DNA of 64,000 nt. It comes from Puccinia triticina (Eukaryota; Basidiomycota; Pucciniomycetes; Pucciniales; Pucciniaceae). Below are positions 35,629 to 47,007 of the stretch, in pieces (the stretch's first letter is position 1; each line of letters begins with the position of its first letter). The position numbers were made by a program, and so were the translations under genes. The stretch covers positions 4,244,501 through 4,308,500 of the forward strand of contig NC_070574.1 of the NCBI RefSeq assembly GCF_026914185.1, in the 5' to 3' direction. The notes below the pieces were generated by a model. The model was not told where the DNA came from and searched no databases. It saw only the letters and a program-made list of their open reading frames with translations.

Positions 35629-36480
35629 TTGTTGGGGGCTTGATGATAGGTCAAAACAAAAAAAAAGACAATGATTAGTTTATTTAGACAGAAATTATGT
35701 CCTAGATATGAATGAGGAAGCTTACATTAGCCCAGGTTTATTATCATTGACATGGTCAGGTTTATTTGGAGACATTCTGGCAAAAACCTGAAAGAAATGA
35801 TACAACCAAAGGTTTATTTCTTATGAGCCATTCTGCTATAAATAAAAGTATCTGATAATATATATGATAAGAGAACAAGATAAAGATTTTATACCCAAAG
35901 TGATAGTGATCAGCTATGACAAAGTAAAATTGAGACAAGCAACCGTTCCTTTGAATAAACGGAATGAGCTGATAAAGGCCGTTGATACAGTTGATTGATA
36001 AGACCATGATGAAAATAAAGATAGAGAATATTTCATCATTAGTAAATGAATAGAACTTTGACTTTTGACAGGATCTTTGTCATGTAAAGAAGGTACTTTA
36101 CCGTAACTGTTTAAATATATCTTTTGTTTAAAAAGATAATAAAGATTTTATTGATTGGTACTGCGATCTAAAATAAAAGGAAGTCAGAACTTGAAATCTT
36201 GCATGATTATGACATTGAGAAAGCTTACCATTGGCAAAGGGCAAAAGGGCGGTGATGAATTAAACTGAGATGTGTTGCAATCAATGCGATGATGTGTTGT
36301 TGCTATAGCGGGGTGCACTATAGGCACAGCGGGACGAGTGCGAAAGGAACGTGAAATGGATGTGAAAGCGCAGAGAACACAACTGAAAGGTGGTGCTCCC
36401 TCCGGGACCCTCCGGGAGAGCCCTGAGGGGCTCATGGCGTGACAAGAAGAAAAAAAGTAACCGGTGAGGTATACGGGCCT
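35629..36480. other. No gene seen
   Basis: AT-rich, stop-rich, with a GC-richer end (a CTCCGGGACCCTCCGGGAG palindrome, about 36398-36416). Confidence 0.5.
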
Positions 36481-36663
36481 AAGGCCCAATCATGGAAGCA
36501 ACGCAAGGAGAAACGAAACGTAGCAAGGGGCGCCCTCGGCATCTTGAGGCGGAGGCGCTGGTCGTGAGGTTACCCAAGCCCGGCGCGAGGGCGGGGGTAT
36601 AGCTGTAGGTGTCGGAGCCCCGTGAGGCGGTGATCCTGAAACGAGGAGGCGGGCCCAAGCCCG

Positions 36664-37160
36664 TTGGGAGGGCAAGGGGCGGGCGAACCTTGGACGATTC
36701 GCGACTCATCGTCCTCCGCCGCTAACTCCGGGGCCTCAACCACCACCACCACTAACACCGTTGAGTCCCTCCTCACCCTCGCTCACAAACGCATCACTAC
36801 CCTCGTGTATCTCAAGAATGTCCACAAGGGCAAGGTCCACTGGTTCAATACCATCCTCCTCTCCAGACCCAAACTCAAGAAATGGTTCGAGCACCAGCGC
36901 GTGGTCACCAGGTCTGTCCCTCTCTTGCACCAGTCGTGCCCTGCCATCTGCTCCTGAAGATTTCCATACACACACATACAGGACGACCAAGTTCGCCATC
37001 CTAGGGATGTCGCTCTCCTCCTTACTCGACATCAACAACCTGCAAGACTTCCTGAAAGCAATGATCAACCTGTTGTACGAGTTCAAGTGCATCCCGAACA
37101 ACAACTTCAAGCCAAAGATCAGCAGTCTCTCCGTGCGTCTTCCCAGCCTTATTCCCCCAA
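36664..37160 (+). pseudogene. Captured host-gene fragment, two exons
   Basis: Exon 1 ends at 36911 (KRITTLVYLKNVHKGKVHWF ... FEHQRVVT). The intron 36912-36981 has GT...AG ends. Exon 2 continues in phase with TKFAILGMSLSSLLDINNLQ to about 37135. The sequence looks like a conserved fungal protein, but I cannot name the family. The coding frame runs straight into satellite B at 37236, so the gene is truncated. It differs from its neighbours in being GC-rich and intron-containing, which points to capture of a genomic, not cDNA, copy. Confidence 0.55.
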
Positions 37161-37235
37161 ATGATGATGGCTGTAGCGGAGGGGAAGGGGGGAACAGCGC
37201 GGGATCTTCAAGCAGTCGTCGAAGTTGGCAAGGAA

Positions 37236-38035
37236 ACTGTTAATAGTTCCTCTGGAACTGTTAATAGTTCCTCTGGAACTGTTAATAGTTCCTCTGGAAC
37301 TGTTAATAGTTCCTCTGGAACTGTTAATAGTTCCTCTGGAACTGTTAATAGTTCCTCTGGAACTGTTAATAGTTCCTCTGGAACTGTTAATAGTTCCTCT
37401 GGAACTGTTAATAGTTCCTCTGGAACTGTTAATAGTTCCTCTGGAACTGTTAATAGTTCCTCTGGAACTGTTAATAGTTCCTCTGGAACTGTTAATAGTT
37501 CCTCTGGAACTGTTAATAGTTCCTCTGGAACTGTTAATAGTTCCTCTGGAACTGTTAATAGTTCCTCTGGAACTGTTAATAGTTCCTCTGGAACTGTTGA
37601 TAGTTCCTCTGGAACTGTTAATAGTTCCTCTGGAACTGTTAATAGTCCCTCCGGAACTGTTAATAGCTCCTCCGGAACTGTTAATAGTTCCTCTGGAACT
37701 GTTAATAGTCCCTTTGGCACTGTTAATAGTTCCTCCAGAACTGTTAATAGTCCCTCTGGCACTGTTAATAGTTCCTCCAGAACTGTTTACAGTCCCTCCA
37801 GAACTGTGAATAGTTCCTCCAGAACTGTTAATAGTCCCTCCAGAACTGTTTACAGTCCCTCCAGAACTGTTAATAGTTCCTCCGGAACTGTTAATAGTCC
37901 CTCCGGAACTGTTGATAGTTCCTCAGGAACTGTTAATAGTTCCTCCGGAACTATTAATAGTCCCTCTGGCACTATTAATAGTCCCTCTGGCACTATTAAT
38001 GGTTCTTAGGAACTGTTAATAGTCCCTCTGGCACT
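37236..38035. repeat. Satellite B, right arm (inverted)
   Basis: The same 21-bp unit as 31795-33350 in reverse orientation. The first 20 or so copies (to about 37650) are nearly identical; then it becomes diverged. It is about half the length of the left-arm array, so array length has changed since the arms became a pair. Confidence 0.95.
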
Positions 38036-38104
38036 GGAAATTCAAATTTTGAGAGTCAATCATTTAAGCCCCCCAAAAAATCAATGCAACATGAACACCT
38101 TGGA

Positions 38105-39160
38105 AAATGTGGTTTCAATTTGAAGTTTGGTTTAAACGTTGTAAACTGCGGTTTGCACCTTGTGACACCTTATCAGCCAGACTTTGTACCTTGTAAACCA
38201 GTTTTTTTCACCTTGCAAACCAGGGTGTTCACCTTCTAAACCTGATTTTACATCTTGTAAAATTAACTGTGGTTGACACCTTGTAAACTGTGTTTTACAC
38301 CTTGTAAACTGTGGTCTACACCTATGTAAACTGTGCTTTAGACCTTGTAAACTGTGCTTTACACCTTGGAAACTGTGGTTTAAACCTTGTAAATGGTAGT
38401 TTACACCTTGTAAACTGTGGTTTCAACCTTGTGAGATGTGGTTTACACCGTGTAAAGTGGGGTTTGCACCTTGTAAATTGTGATTTAAACGTTGTAAATG
38501 GTGGTTTACATCTTGTAAACTGTGGTTTTGACCTTGTAAATGTTGGTTTAAATCTTGTAAACTGTGTTTTTCACCTTGTAAAGTGTGGTTTACACATTGT
38601 AAACTGTGATTTACACCTTGTAAACTGTGATTTACACCTTGTAAACTGTGATTTACACCTTGTAAACTGTGGTTTACACCTTGTAAACTGTGGTTTACAC
38701 CTTATAAACTGGGGTTTACAACTTGTGAACTGTGGTTTACACTATGTAAACTGTGGTTTACACCTTGTAAACTGTGGTTTACACCTTGTAAACTGTGGTT
38801 TACACCTTGTAAACTGTGGTTTACACCTTGTAAACTGTGGTTTACACCTTGTAAACTGTGGTTTACACCTTGTAAACTTAGGTTTACACCTTGTAAACTG
38901 TGGTTTACACCTTGTAAACTGTGGTTTACACCTTGTAAACTGTGGTTTACACCTTGTAAACTGTGGTTTACACCTTGTAGACTGTGGTTTACACCTTGTA
39001 AACTGTGGTTTACACCTTGTAAACTGTGGTTTACACCTTGTAAACTGTGGTTTACACCTTGTAAACTGTGGTTTACACCTTGTAAACTGTGGTTTACACC
39101 TTGTAAACTGTGGTTTACACCTTGTAAACTGTGGTTTACACCTTGCAAACTGTGGTTTAA
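38105..39160. repeat. Satellite A, right arm, inner array
   Basis: 21-bp units containing GTTTACACCTTGTAAAC (reverse of satellite A) plus TGTG. Very homogeneous from 38640 to 39150. Open frames such as GLHLVNC heptads are artefacts. Confidence 0.95.
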
Positions 39161-39669
39161 ACTAGAGATGGCCAAACGGGTCAGGGTATCTGTGACGGGT
39201 GCGGGTACTTGGTATGAATTTCTCCAATTTTGGACACTGCACCCGCCAACGGATACCCGCGGTACCCCACTCGATGATTGCACATTAAGGGGGGTACACA
39301 TCCCACTCAATGAACGGCCATTGAGTGGGATGCGCACTCAACCCAATGATTGGCCATTGAGTGCGGACGTAGGCCGGTCATCGAGCGGAGTACACACCTG
39401 GCTTGGTGGCCGGCCATTGTGACCACCCCACTCAATCTCCGGTCATTGCGTGGGATGTGTTGTGTACTCCGCTTAACAATTGCCAGTCATTGAGGTGTGT
39501 ACCCCACTCTATGACCGTTCATGCGGCTGACAATGGCGGGTGCCTGTTTGGTACCCGGGTACCCGGTGATTTTCCCGCCCAAATTGCATACACAGCACCT
39601 ACAAACGAGTAAAAGGGCAGTGGCCGGTACCCCTCAACAGGTGCCGGGTACCCACTGGCCATCTCTAGT
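39161..39669. mobile_element. Insert X, right-arm copy
   Basis: Same ends as the left copy, flanked by a perfect TTAA duplication (39157-39160 and 39670-39673), as seen with piggyBac-type insertion. At 509 bp it is slightly shorter than the left copy. Confidence 0.85.
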
Positions 39670-40850
39670 TTAAGCCTTCTAAAGTGTTGTTTAAACCTTG
39701 TAAATTGTGGTTTACACATTGTAAAATATTGTTTACCCCTTGTACATGGTGGTTTGCACCCTGTAAACTGTGCTTTAAACCTTGTAAACTGGGGTTCATG
39801 CCTTGTAAACTGTGGCTTACACCTTGTAAACTGTGGCTTACACCTTGTAAACTGTGGCTTACACCTTGTAAACTGTGGCTTACACCTTGTAAACTGTGGC
39901 TTACACCTTGTAAACTGTGGCTTACACCTTGTAAACTGTGGCTTACACCTTGTAAACTGGTGTTTACACCTTCTAAATATTATTTTACACCTTGTAAACT
40001 GTGGGTAAATTGTGGTTTAAACCTTGTGAATGATGTGTTAAACCTTGTAAACTGTGTTTTTCACCTTGTAAAGTGTGGTTTACACCTTGTAAATGGTGGT
40101 TTACATCTTGTAAACTGTGGTTTACACCTTGGAAACTATGGTTTGCACATTGGGAACTATGGTTTACACCTTGTAAACTATGGTTTACACCTTGTAAACT
40201 ATGGTTTACACCTTGTAAACTATGGTTTACACCTTGTAAACTATGGTTTACACCTTGTAAACTATGGTTTACACCTTGTAAACTATGGTTTACACCTTGT
40301 AAAATATGGTTTACACCTTGTAAACTATGGTTTACACCTTGTAAACTATGGTTTACACCTTGTAAACTATGCTTTACACCTTGTAAACTATGGTTTACAC
40401 CTTGTAAACTATGGTTTACACCTTGTAAACTATGGTTTACACCTTGTAAACTATGGTTTATACCTTGTAAACTATGGTTTATACCTTGTAAACTATGGTT
40501 TATACCTTGTAAACTATGGCTTACACCTTGTAAACTATGGCTTACACCTTCTAAACTATGGTTTACGCCTTGTAAACTATGGTTTACACCTTGTAAACTA
40601 TGGTTTACACCTTGTAAACTATGGTTTACACATTGTAAACTATGGTTTACACATTGTAAACTATGGTTTACACATTGTAAACTATGGTTTACACCTTGTA
40701 AACTATGGTTTACACCTTGTAAACTATGGTTTACACCTTGTAAACTATGGTTTACACCTTGTAAACTTGGGGTTAAACCTTGTGAGGTGTGGTTTACACC
40801 TTGTAAATGGTTGTTAACACCTTGTAAAGTGTGGTTTACAGTTAGTTTCC
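39670..40850. repeat. Satellite A, right arm, outer array
   Basis: 21-bp units with the variant centre CTATGG instead of CTGTGG. They are nearly uniform from 40150 to 40780, much more homogeneous than the matching left-arm array. Confidence 0.95.
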
Positions 40851-40999
40851 ACCTTGTAAATACCAGAAAAGGCAGTTGACTTGTTGTGAACATGGGTTTA
40901 TGTGTTCACAAGATTTTGTTGTTAAATGTTGCAAAACATTGTTCCTTTTTTTCATTAGTGGGATTTTCAGGGTGCGGTTTAGGTTTTTGCTGACTTGTC

Positions 41000-41475
41000 A
41001 AACCTAAAATGTCCAACCAGTCAGACTTGTCGAACCCAAAATGTCCAACCAGTCAGACTTGTCGGACATACATGTCCGACAAGTTGGACTTGTCGGACAT
41101 GGGAGGGTCAGGGTCGGACTAACCTGTCCGACAAGCTCACTTGTCGGACAGCTCTGTCCGACTAGCTGACCTGTCGAACAGCAGAAAACAACCAATGGGA
41201 ACTGGTTGGGCAGCCTTGTCCGACGTCTACTCTGGCAAGGCTGTCCGACAATCTGGTCCGAGGACTGCTCAAGCGACAATCGCCGACTGCAGCACAAACT
41301 GGCAAGTCCGACGAGTGGTCGCGCCTCGCTGCTCGAGAACCCGTCGAGCAGGAATGTCAAGCTCTGCTCGGACAGGAGGATCCGACGGGTGGGTTCGACC
41401 ACCCGTCGGACGCCAGTTTCCGACATCTGGTCGGACATGCCCGTCCGAGCTCTTGTTGGACGGGTATGTCCGAGG
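41000..41475. repeat. Right subterminal repeats (GTCCGAC motif)
   Basis: Mirror image of 28450-28895, with the same GTCCGAC/TCGGACA motifs and long identical stretches (for example GAGCTCTTGTTGGACGGGTA). Confidence 0.8.
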
Positions 41476-41495
41476 GGATAATCCATGCAGTGAGG

Positions 41496-41946
41496 CATCT
41501 TAACCAGAGAGCTTAGTTCCTGTGGGATTGAATTGAACGAGCATACTGTTTTCCACAGTCAGTTCAATACACACAGGCCATACAGCCCAGAGTACCCCAA
41601 AAAACCATAAGGTTGGAAGGTCATGGGCGGACAATTCTTGGACTTCCAGGAATATGTGTAGTGGCAACAGATTGGGAAGAGTGAGAAAAGTCTCATGGCC
41701 CAAATGGCATGTGTGGGGCCCTTTGGGAACAGGTTCAAAAGTAGAAAGGCACAAAATCCCTAGCAAAAACTTTTGGAAGATCCAAATCTCTCAGTTGAGT
41801 TTGGGGACATAAGTCCCAATTCCTTCCTTTGGAGGTCATGCACTTTTCTTGAGTTTTTTTTTTCACAGTGATGCTTTGCCCCCGCCCAGGATGTGTCATG
41901 TCCCTTCAAAGTGGAGTACTTGTGTTAATTTGTTTTGATAACACAA
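41496..41946. other. No gene seen
   Basis: Spacer between the 13-kb element and the next. A minus frame of 88 codons (41500-41766) shows no domain. Confidence 0.5.
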
Positions 41947-42101
41947 TTATACAATGGGGGTTAATAAACGTACCCGGTTTTTCCGCGTCTGTACCTGGCT
42001 TTTGCGTACCCCCTTTTCCGCGTATGTACCCAGTTTTTTTCTACTCATTTCTACGCAATGTGAGTAGTATCAAAATTCATCTAGGATGATGAATATAATC
42101 A

Positions 42102-43520
42102 CGGACTTACTTCGCGCACTACGGAAAACTCTTTGCGCACTTTGGGGGTTGTCGTCTCGACGTCCAGCCCCCAGTGCGCGCTTCTGCCACGGCTCTTCGC
42201 GCACTGCATTTTCCGCCAAAAAAACGGCTTGCATTTCTTGAGATATTTTTTGATGAATCAATAGAATGGCTTTTTATGATCCCCCTAAAAAATAATCAAG
42301 TCATTTAGGGGTCTCCTTGAGCCTAGAGAAAATTGACATCAAAAAATCATATTTTAACACGGCAGGGACCTGTAATATCGCTTCCTGTGCCCCAGTAACC
42401 CCAAACATTTCACAGTATCATGGCACATGTGCAAATTCATGACCTGATAATTTTCAGAATTTTTCCCAGAGATATAAGGGGTGCGCGGCAGGCTTAGTAG
42501 GAAAATTACTGCTAACTGTATAGCTTTTTTGTTACACACCCAAACAGTCCCAAAATTTCAGAAATTTTTTCATTGTGGATATTCTCCGCGCCATAAATTT
42601 ATTGGCAATAGTGTGTCATGATAACATGAGATGTAGTGCGGCGTGCTTAGTTGGAAAATGACTGCTAACTTATCTCATGTTTTAATGACACACTATTGCT
42701 AAGAGCTTTATGGCGCGGAGAATATGCAAAATTGAAATATTCCTGAAAATTTCAGACTGTTTCAGCGTGTAACAAAAAATCTATACATGTAGCCGCCATT
42801 TTCATACTAAGCCCGCCGCGCACCCCTTATATCTCATGTTATCATGACACACTATTACTAAGAAATTTATGGCGCGGAGAATATCCACAATGAAAACATT
42901 TCTGAAATTTTGGGACTGTTTGGGTGTGTAACAAAAAAGCTATACAGTTAGCAGTAATTTTCCCACTAAGCCTGTTGCGCACCCCTTATATCTCATTTTA
43001 TAATGACACACTATTGCTAGGAATTTCAGGGAATTAATTTGAAGCATATTTCTCTGTGCTTTCAAAATTTTGTGCCTTTGGTGTGTGTAACAAAAAAAGT
43101 TATACATATACGCAAAATAATAAACGCAATACCTATTTGGGCTACAGGAAAGCTGGTGAAAATTCTGAAAATTATCAGGTCATGAATTTGCACATGTACC
43201 ATGATACTGTGAAATTTTTGGGGCTACTGGGGCACAGGAAGCGGTATTACAGGTCCCTGCCGCGTTAAAATATGATTTTTTCATGTCAATTTTCTCTAGG
43301 CTCAAGGAGACCCCTAAATGACTTGATTATTTTTTAGGGGGATCATAAGAAGTCATTCTATTGATTCATCAAAAAATATCTCAAGAAATGCAAGCTGTTT
43401 TTTGGGGGGAATTCACAGTGCACAAAGAGCCGTGGCGAAAGCGCGCACTGGGGGCGGGGCGTCGAGACGACGACCCCCACAGTGCGCAAAGAGTTTCTCG
43501 CAGTGCGCGAAGTAAGTCCG
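42102..43520. mobile_element. DNA transposon family T8, copy B
   Basis: Ends are CGGACTTACTTCGCGCACT... and ...AGTGCGCGAAGTAAGTCCG. They are flanked by TATAATCA (42094-42101) and TATAATTA (43521-43528), 7 of 8. The inverted arms are about 330 bp each. It is inserted inside the left arm of the Mutator-like element. The centre is AT-rich with further inverted segments and no coding frame. Confidence 0.85.
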
Positions 43521-44089
43521 TATAATTATCATGCAATCAGAACTTCAAAAAAACTAATTTTTAATTTATTAATTATTTTTTGCACACCCCCTTTTCTGGA
43601 GTACATACTATAGAATAACTTTTTTTTACATGTGCCAGCCGCGCAAAAATTTCAGGGCACTTATAATTGTGGATATTCTGCATTCCCTGAAATTTTTGGG
43701 GCTTTCAGGGAGTGTGCAGTGGGCTTAGTAAGAAAATTCTTGCTAGCTGGATAACTTTTTTGTTACATATTAAAAAAGTCTAAAACTTTCAGGGATCCTT
43801 AGAATCTGTATTTTATCTGTGCCCTAAAATTTTGAGCAATGGGGTGGCATAAAAACATGAGATATAAGGGGTGTGCAGCAGTCTTAATAGGATTTTTTTT
43901 TCTATGAGTTCTATGGGGTGTGCACTAGTAGGTATTTTGACTACCGCACATCCCTTAAATCTCAGGTTCTGAAGCCATAACATTGCTAAAAATTTCAGCT
44001 TACGTATAATATGAATATGTGAAAGTTCAATTAAGTTTTCAGACACTGCAAGAAAAAATCTAGAAACTGCTTGCAGTCTAGCTTAACAA

Positions 44090-44152
44090 AGCCTCTCGGG
44101 CGGTGGGTCCGGGGGACCCCGCCCGGAGGGTTCTCCGCAGGAGAGGCTTATG
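44090..44152. repeat. Short GC-rich foldback
   Basis: AAGCCTCTC at the left pairs with GAGAGGCTTA at the right, with an inner GGGCGG...CCGCCC pairing. Confidence 0.5.
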
Positions 44153-44829
44153 AGTTATGTCTTGATTTAATCAGGAGCAGAAAGGATCTGCTACACTAAA
44201 AATACCAACTAATATAGAAAAACTGAATACACAGAGCTGTAGGTTCTGTTCTTGCAAGGAATTTGAGCCACTTATCTATCTTGTAGCCAGAAAAACAACT
44301 CTTGGAGTCCCAAACAAGTGGAGCCTCATTTGGAAGACTTGTGCATTTTTGATCTTTTGAAAAGGTCAACAGATTGAGATAGAAAAAATCTGAGTAGACC
44401 AAATTGTAGAGAAAGAAAAGTAGCATAGGGTACAGATAGGGCATATTGGTGGAGAGGCTGGGGGAGGAGCTATAAAAATTTTAAAAACCTCTCAGCCAAA
44501 TGAACTTTCTGCTCCCGCGTAAAATTTGGGATAATGCACAAGTCCCTCCCTGTGGGAGGGGCGGCTTCGCCGCCAGCCACAGCGCTCCCACTAGGGGGGA
44601 CTTGTGTTAAGTTAGGCTTGCAGTTGAGATGAAGCAAGCTACAATCAAGCCCCAGCTCAAGCTGGGGTCAAGCACCCAAATTCCGTGCTGGTGCACTTGA
44701 GTGTGTACCTTGTTCAGAATCTCAATGTTGAACATGCTGTAGTGCTCATGCAGTAGGCTGAGGCAAATGAGCATCCCCCTGAGCACTCTTTTATTTTCTT
44801 TTATTGAACACTCCATGCACCATTGAATC
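44153..44829. other. No gene; small foldback near 44538-44605
   Basis: CAAGTCCCTCC and GGGGGGACTTG form the ends of a roughly 68-bp foldback with an inner GGCGGCTTCGCCGCC hairpin. It resembles a Helitron hairpin but lacks the CTRR|T end. The rest is unremarkable. Confidence 0.45.
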
Positions 44830-45290
44830 CAGCCAGAATACCATAAAAAGGGTATGTACACATGAAAGGAATATGCATAGATGAAAGAAATATGTATGCA
44901 TGAAAGGCAAATGTGAGAAGGTGTATTACCACATAAAAGGGATATGTACACATGATGAAAGGGGTATTTGCACATGAAAGGGATATGTAAACATCAAAGG
45001 GGTATGTAAACCTGAATGATGAAAGGGGTATTAAAAGGGATGTAAACACTCAAAGGGGAAATTTAAAAATGAAAGGGTCATGGACACATGATGAAAGGGG
45101 TATGTACACATTGTGAAAGGGATACATGCACATGAAAGGGATATACACACATGAAAGGGGTATGTGCACAGAAAGAGCTATGTACACATTTTGAAAGGGG
45201 TGAATGCATACAAAAAGTATATGTGCACATGAGAGGGGTATGTGCACATGAAAGGGGAATTTTCACATGAAAGGGGAATTTGCACAGGTA
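44830..45290. repeat. Degenerate minisatellite (ATGAAAGGGGTATGTGCAC type)
   Basis: About twenty variable-length units, roughly 19-24 bp, containing ATGAAAGGGGTATGTRCAC. Minus frames rich in 'CTYPFHV' are artefacts. Confidence 0.8.
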
Positions 45291-45314
45291 TCAACTCCTG
45301 TACTCAGTTTTTTG

Positions 45315-45506
45315 TGTTGAGGGGCACAGGGGTCGCAGGACTGAAGATACCGGACTGTCTTGTGACAGTTGGACTGGACACAGAGATAAAGGTGGTTTTT
45401 ATTCAGTGAGGAAAAGACTCAAGGATCTGAGCTGAGACAACACTAAATACAAGACCAAGCTGACATAATATAGTAGAAGCATAAATGAGATATAAGCATT
45501 CTAACA
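45315..45506 (-). repeat. 3' LTR of the gag-only element
   Basis: TGTTAGAATGC...CCTCAACA on the minus strand, 192 bp. It differs from its partner by only a few bases, so the insertion is recent. Confidence 0.95.
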
Positions 45507-45782
45507 CACCCCCTTGCTGAAGACTATAGTTGTAAGGAATAAGAGAGATAAAAAAAATCTATCACTAATTAGTTGCTTATAGTGATGTAAAAAATATCTC
45601 AGATGGTGGACAGAAATTTGAAATTAAATCAGGTCAGAGATCCAGAGGTTGTAAGGGACAGGGAAACACCACGACAGTGAATGAGTATCCAAAAAAAACA
45701 AACGCGCTCAAAGAATTGACCATTGACTTGCACTGGAGTCGTGCTCATCACGAATAGAAGTTTTGTCCGGAAGCCGTCCTTC

Positions 45783-46679
45783 TTAGCCCCAAACAATGTC
45801 GCAATTGTCTTTGTCGTCGTTATCCTGGACGTCTTCGTTTTCTTCGTCTTCTGACTCGTAGTTACTGAGAGTTGTGAAAGAGACTGAACCAGCCCAAGCT
45901 TCCGTGGAATTTGCTCGTGTCATCATCTTCTTCTTGATCAACGGATTTGGGCAATGGGAAGAGTGGTGGCCCTTCTGGCCACAGTTGTAGCACCCAAGTT
46001 TTGTTTTAGTCTTTGCAGCGGAAGCGGAGGGGTCAAAATGGTCCGTTGATACTTGAGTTGATACTTCATGCAACTCCAGAGCCCCAATAGCGTCGTCAAG
46101 AGATACTTTGACCGAAGAGTAAACAAGATGGACGCGGATAGGTTTCCAGGCGTCATCAAGCCCTCTGAGAAGTCTATCACAGATCTGTTGGTTGTTAGGG
46201 GTGAGCTTCTCGCTGGCAAGATCAGTAGCTGCATTGCAAATTTTAGCTATCCATTTCGCAATCAGAACGTTAGGGTCGTGTCAAGCCATCCAAAACGCAT
46301 CCTCAAGCATGAGCCGGCGAGCGCGAGTGTTCTTTTCATACGCTTCGCAGATGGTATCAAAGAGTTTGCTCGCGGGCTTAAGGTCTTTTTACCAAATAGA
46401 TAGATTGACCAAGAGGGTAAGCTTGATGGTCGAGCAAGCTACATCAGATAGCGTATCCCAATCAGTCCGGAATTCTTCTGGATTGTATCCTTTTTCCATG
46501 CAAACAGTCTGTTTCGCATCAGACGGTTGTTCTCGTGGGCGAGGGACCTTGCCATGGACGATGTCGAGCACCCCCTGAATAGCTAGCACATCCTCGAGTC
46601 TGGATCGCCAAGCCAGCAAGGTAACGGAGTTGCCGTCCAGTTGGGAAAACGAGGGGGTTTGCGTTACGCAATAAGGCAT
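45783..46679 (-). pseudogene. Copia-type Gag with CCHC zinc knuckle, two stop codons
   Basis: One minus-strand frame runs from ATG 46679 to a stop at 45783. It is interrupted only by TAA at 46391-46389 and a TGA near 46290. The N-terminal part has the copia Gag pattern (NSVTLLAWRSRLEDVLAIQG, then a segment ending LLRGLDDAWKPIRVHL). The knuckle CYNCGQKGHHSSHCPNP (about 45990) has the canonical C-X2-C-X4-H-X4-C spacing. An acidic tail ends ...DNDDKDNCDIVWG. Gag packages the element RNA into particles; reverse transcriptase would have to come from a relative. Confidence 0.9.
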
Positions 46680-46815
46680 TGTGTTCCTAGCGGGTGTTGA
46701 TCTTGAGAGCAGAAAAAGAAAAATGGAATAAAGATGTGTTGCTCAAGATTTCCAAGTCCGAGTTGGCAGTTGTCAATGTGGAAGGGTGGAGCTAGAGCAA
46801 CAAGGGGTCATAACC

Positions 46816-47007
46816 TGTTGAGGGGCACAGGGGTCGCAGGACTGAAGATACCGGACTGTCTTGTGACAGTTGGACTGGACACAGAGATAAAGGTGGTTTG
46901 TATTCAGTGAGGAAAAGACTCAAGGATCTGAGCTGAGACAACACTAAATACAAGACCAAGCTGACATACTATAGTAGAAGCATAAATGAGATATAAGCAT
47001 TCTAACA
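46816..47007 (-). repeat. 5' LTR of the gag-only element
   Basis: Partner of 45315-45506. It drives transcription on the minus strand if active. Confidence 0.95.

Larger units (their letters stand above)
28432..41492. mobile_element. 13-kb CACTA-like element with satellite-filled inverted arms
   Basis: Perfect terminal inverted repeats start CACTGCATGGATTATCCCC at both ends. They are flanked by AGG (28429-28431 and 41493-41495). CACT-type ends with a 3-bp duplication are characteristic of CACTA/EnSpm elements. The arms are mirror images in order: GTCCGAC-rich subterminal region, satellite A, insert X, satellite A, satellite B. The centre (33.8-37.2 kb) is single-copy within the window and carries a Tet-like dioxygenase relic and a host-gene fragment. 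No transposase lies inside, so mobility would depend on another element's enzyme. Confidence 0.85.
45315..47007 (-). mobile_element. Gag-only LTR retrotransposon (copia-type, 1.7 kb)
   Basis: Two 192-bp direct repeats (45315-45506 and 46816-47007), each with TG...CA ends, are nearly identical. They are flanked by a perfect 5-bp duplication TTTTG (45310-45314 and 47008-47012). The minus-strand order is 5' LTR, GGTTATGACCCC primer-site-like sequence, gag, CAAGGGGGTG purine tract, 3' LTR. There is no pol, so it is non-autonomous, resembling the compact gag-carrying TRIM/LARD-like elements of other eukaryotes. Confidence 0.95.

Noticed and set aside
38311..40893. Open frames of 200-377 codons (LVNCGLH and FTPCKLW repeats)
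   Set aside because: Satellite A translated; overlapping frames exist in both directions.
28432..41492. A CRISPR-like array of spaced repeats
   Set aside because: Units are contiguous with no unique spacers, some copies are inverted, and the DNA is eukaryotic.
44538..44605. Another Helitron end (GGCGGCTTCGCCGCC hairpin)
   Set aside because: The following sequence lacks CTRR before T at the right distance, and the block is better explained as a small foldback.
45938..46578. Plus-strand frames across the gag-only element
   Set aside because: Antisense to the Gag frame, which has the zinc knuckle and lies between matching LTRs.
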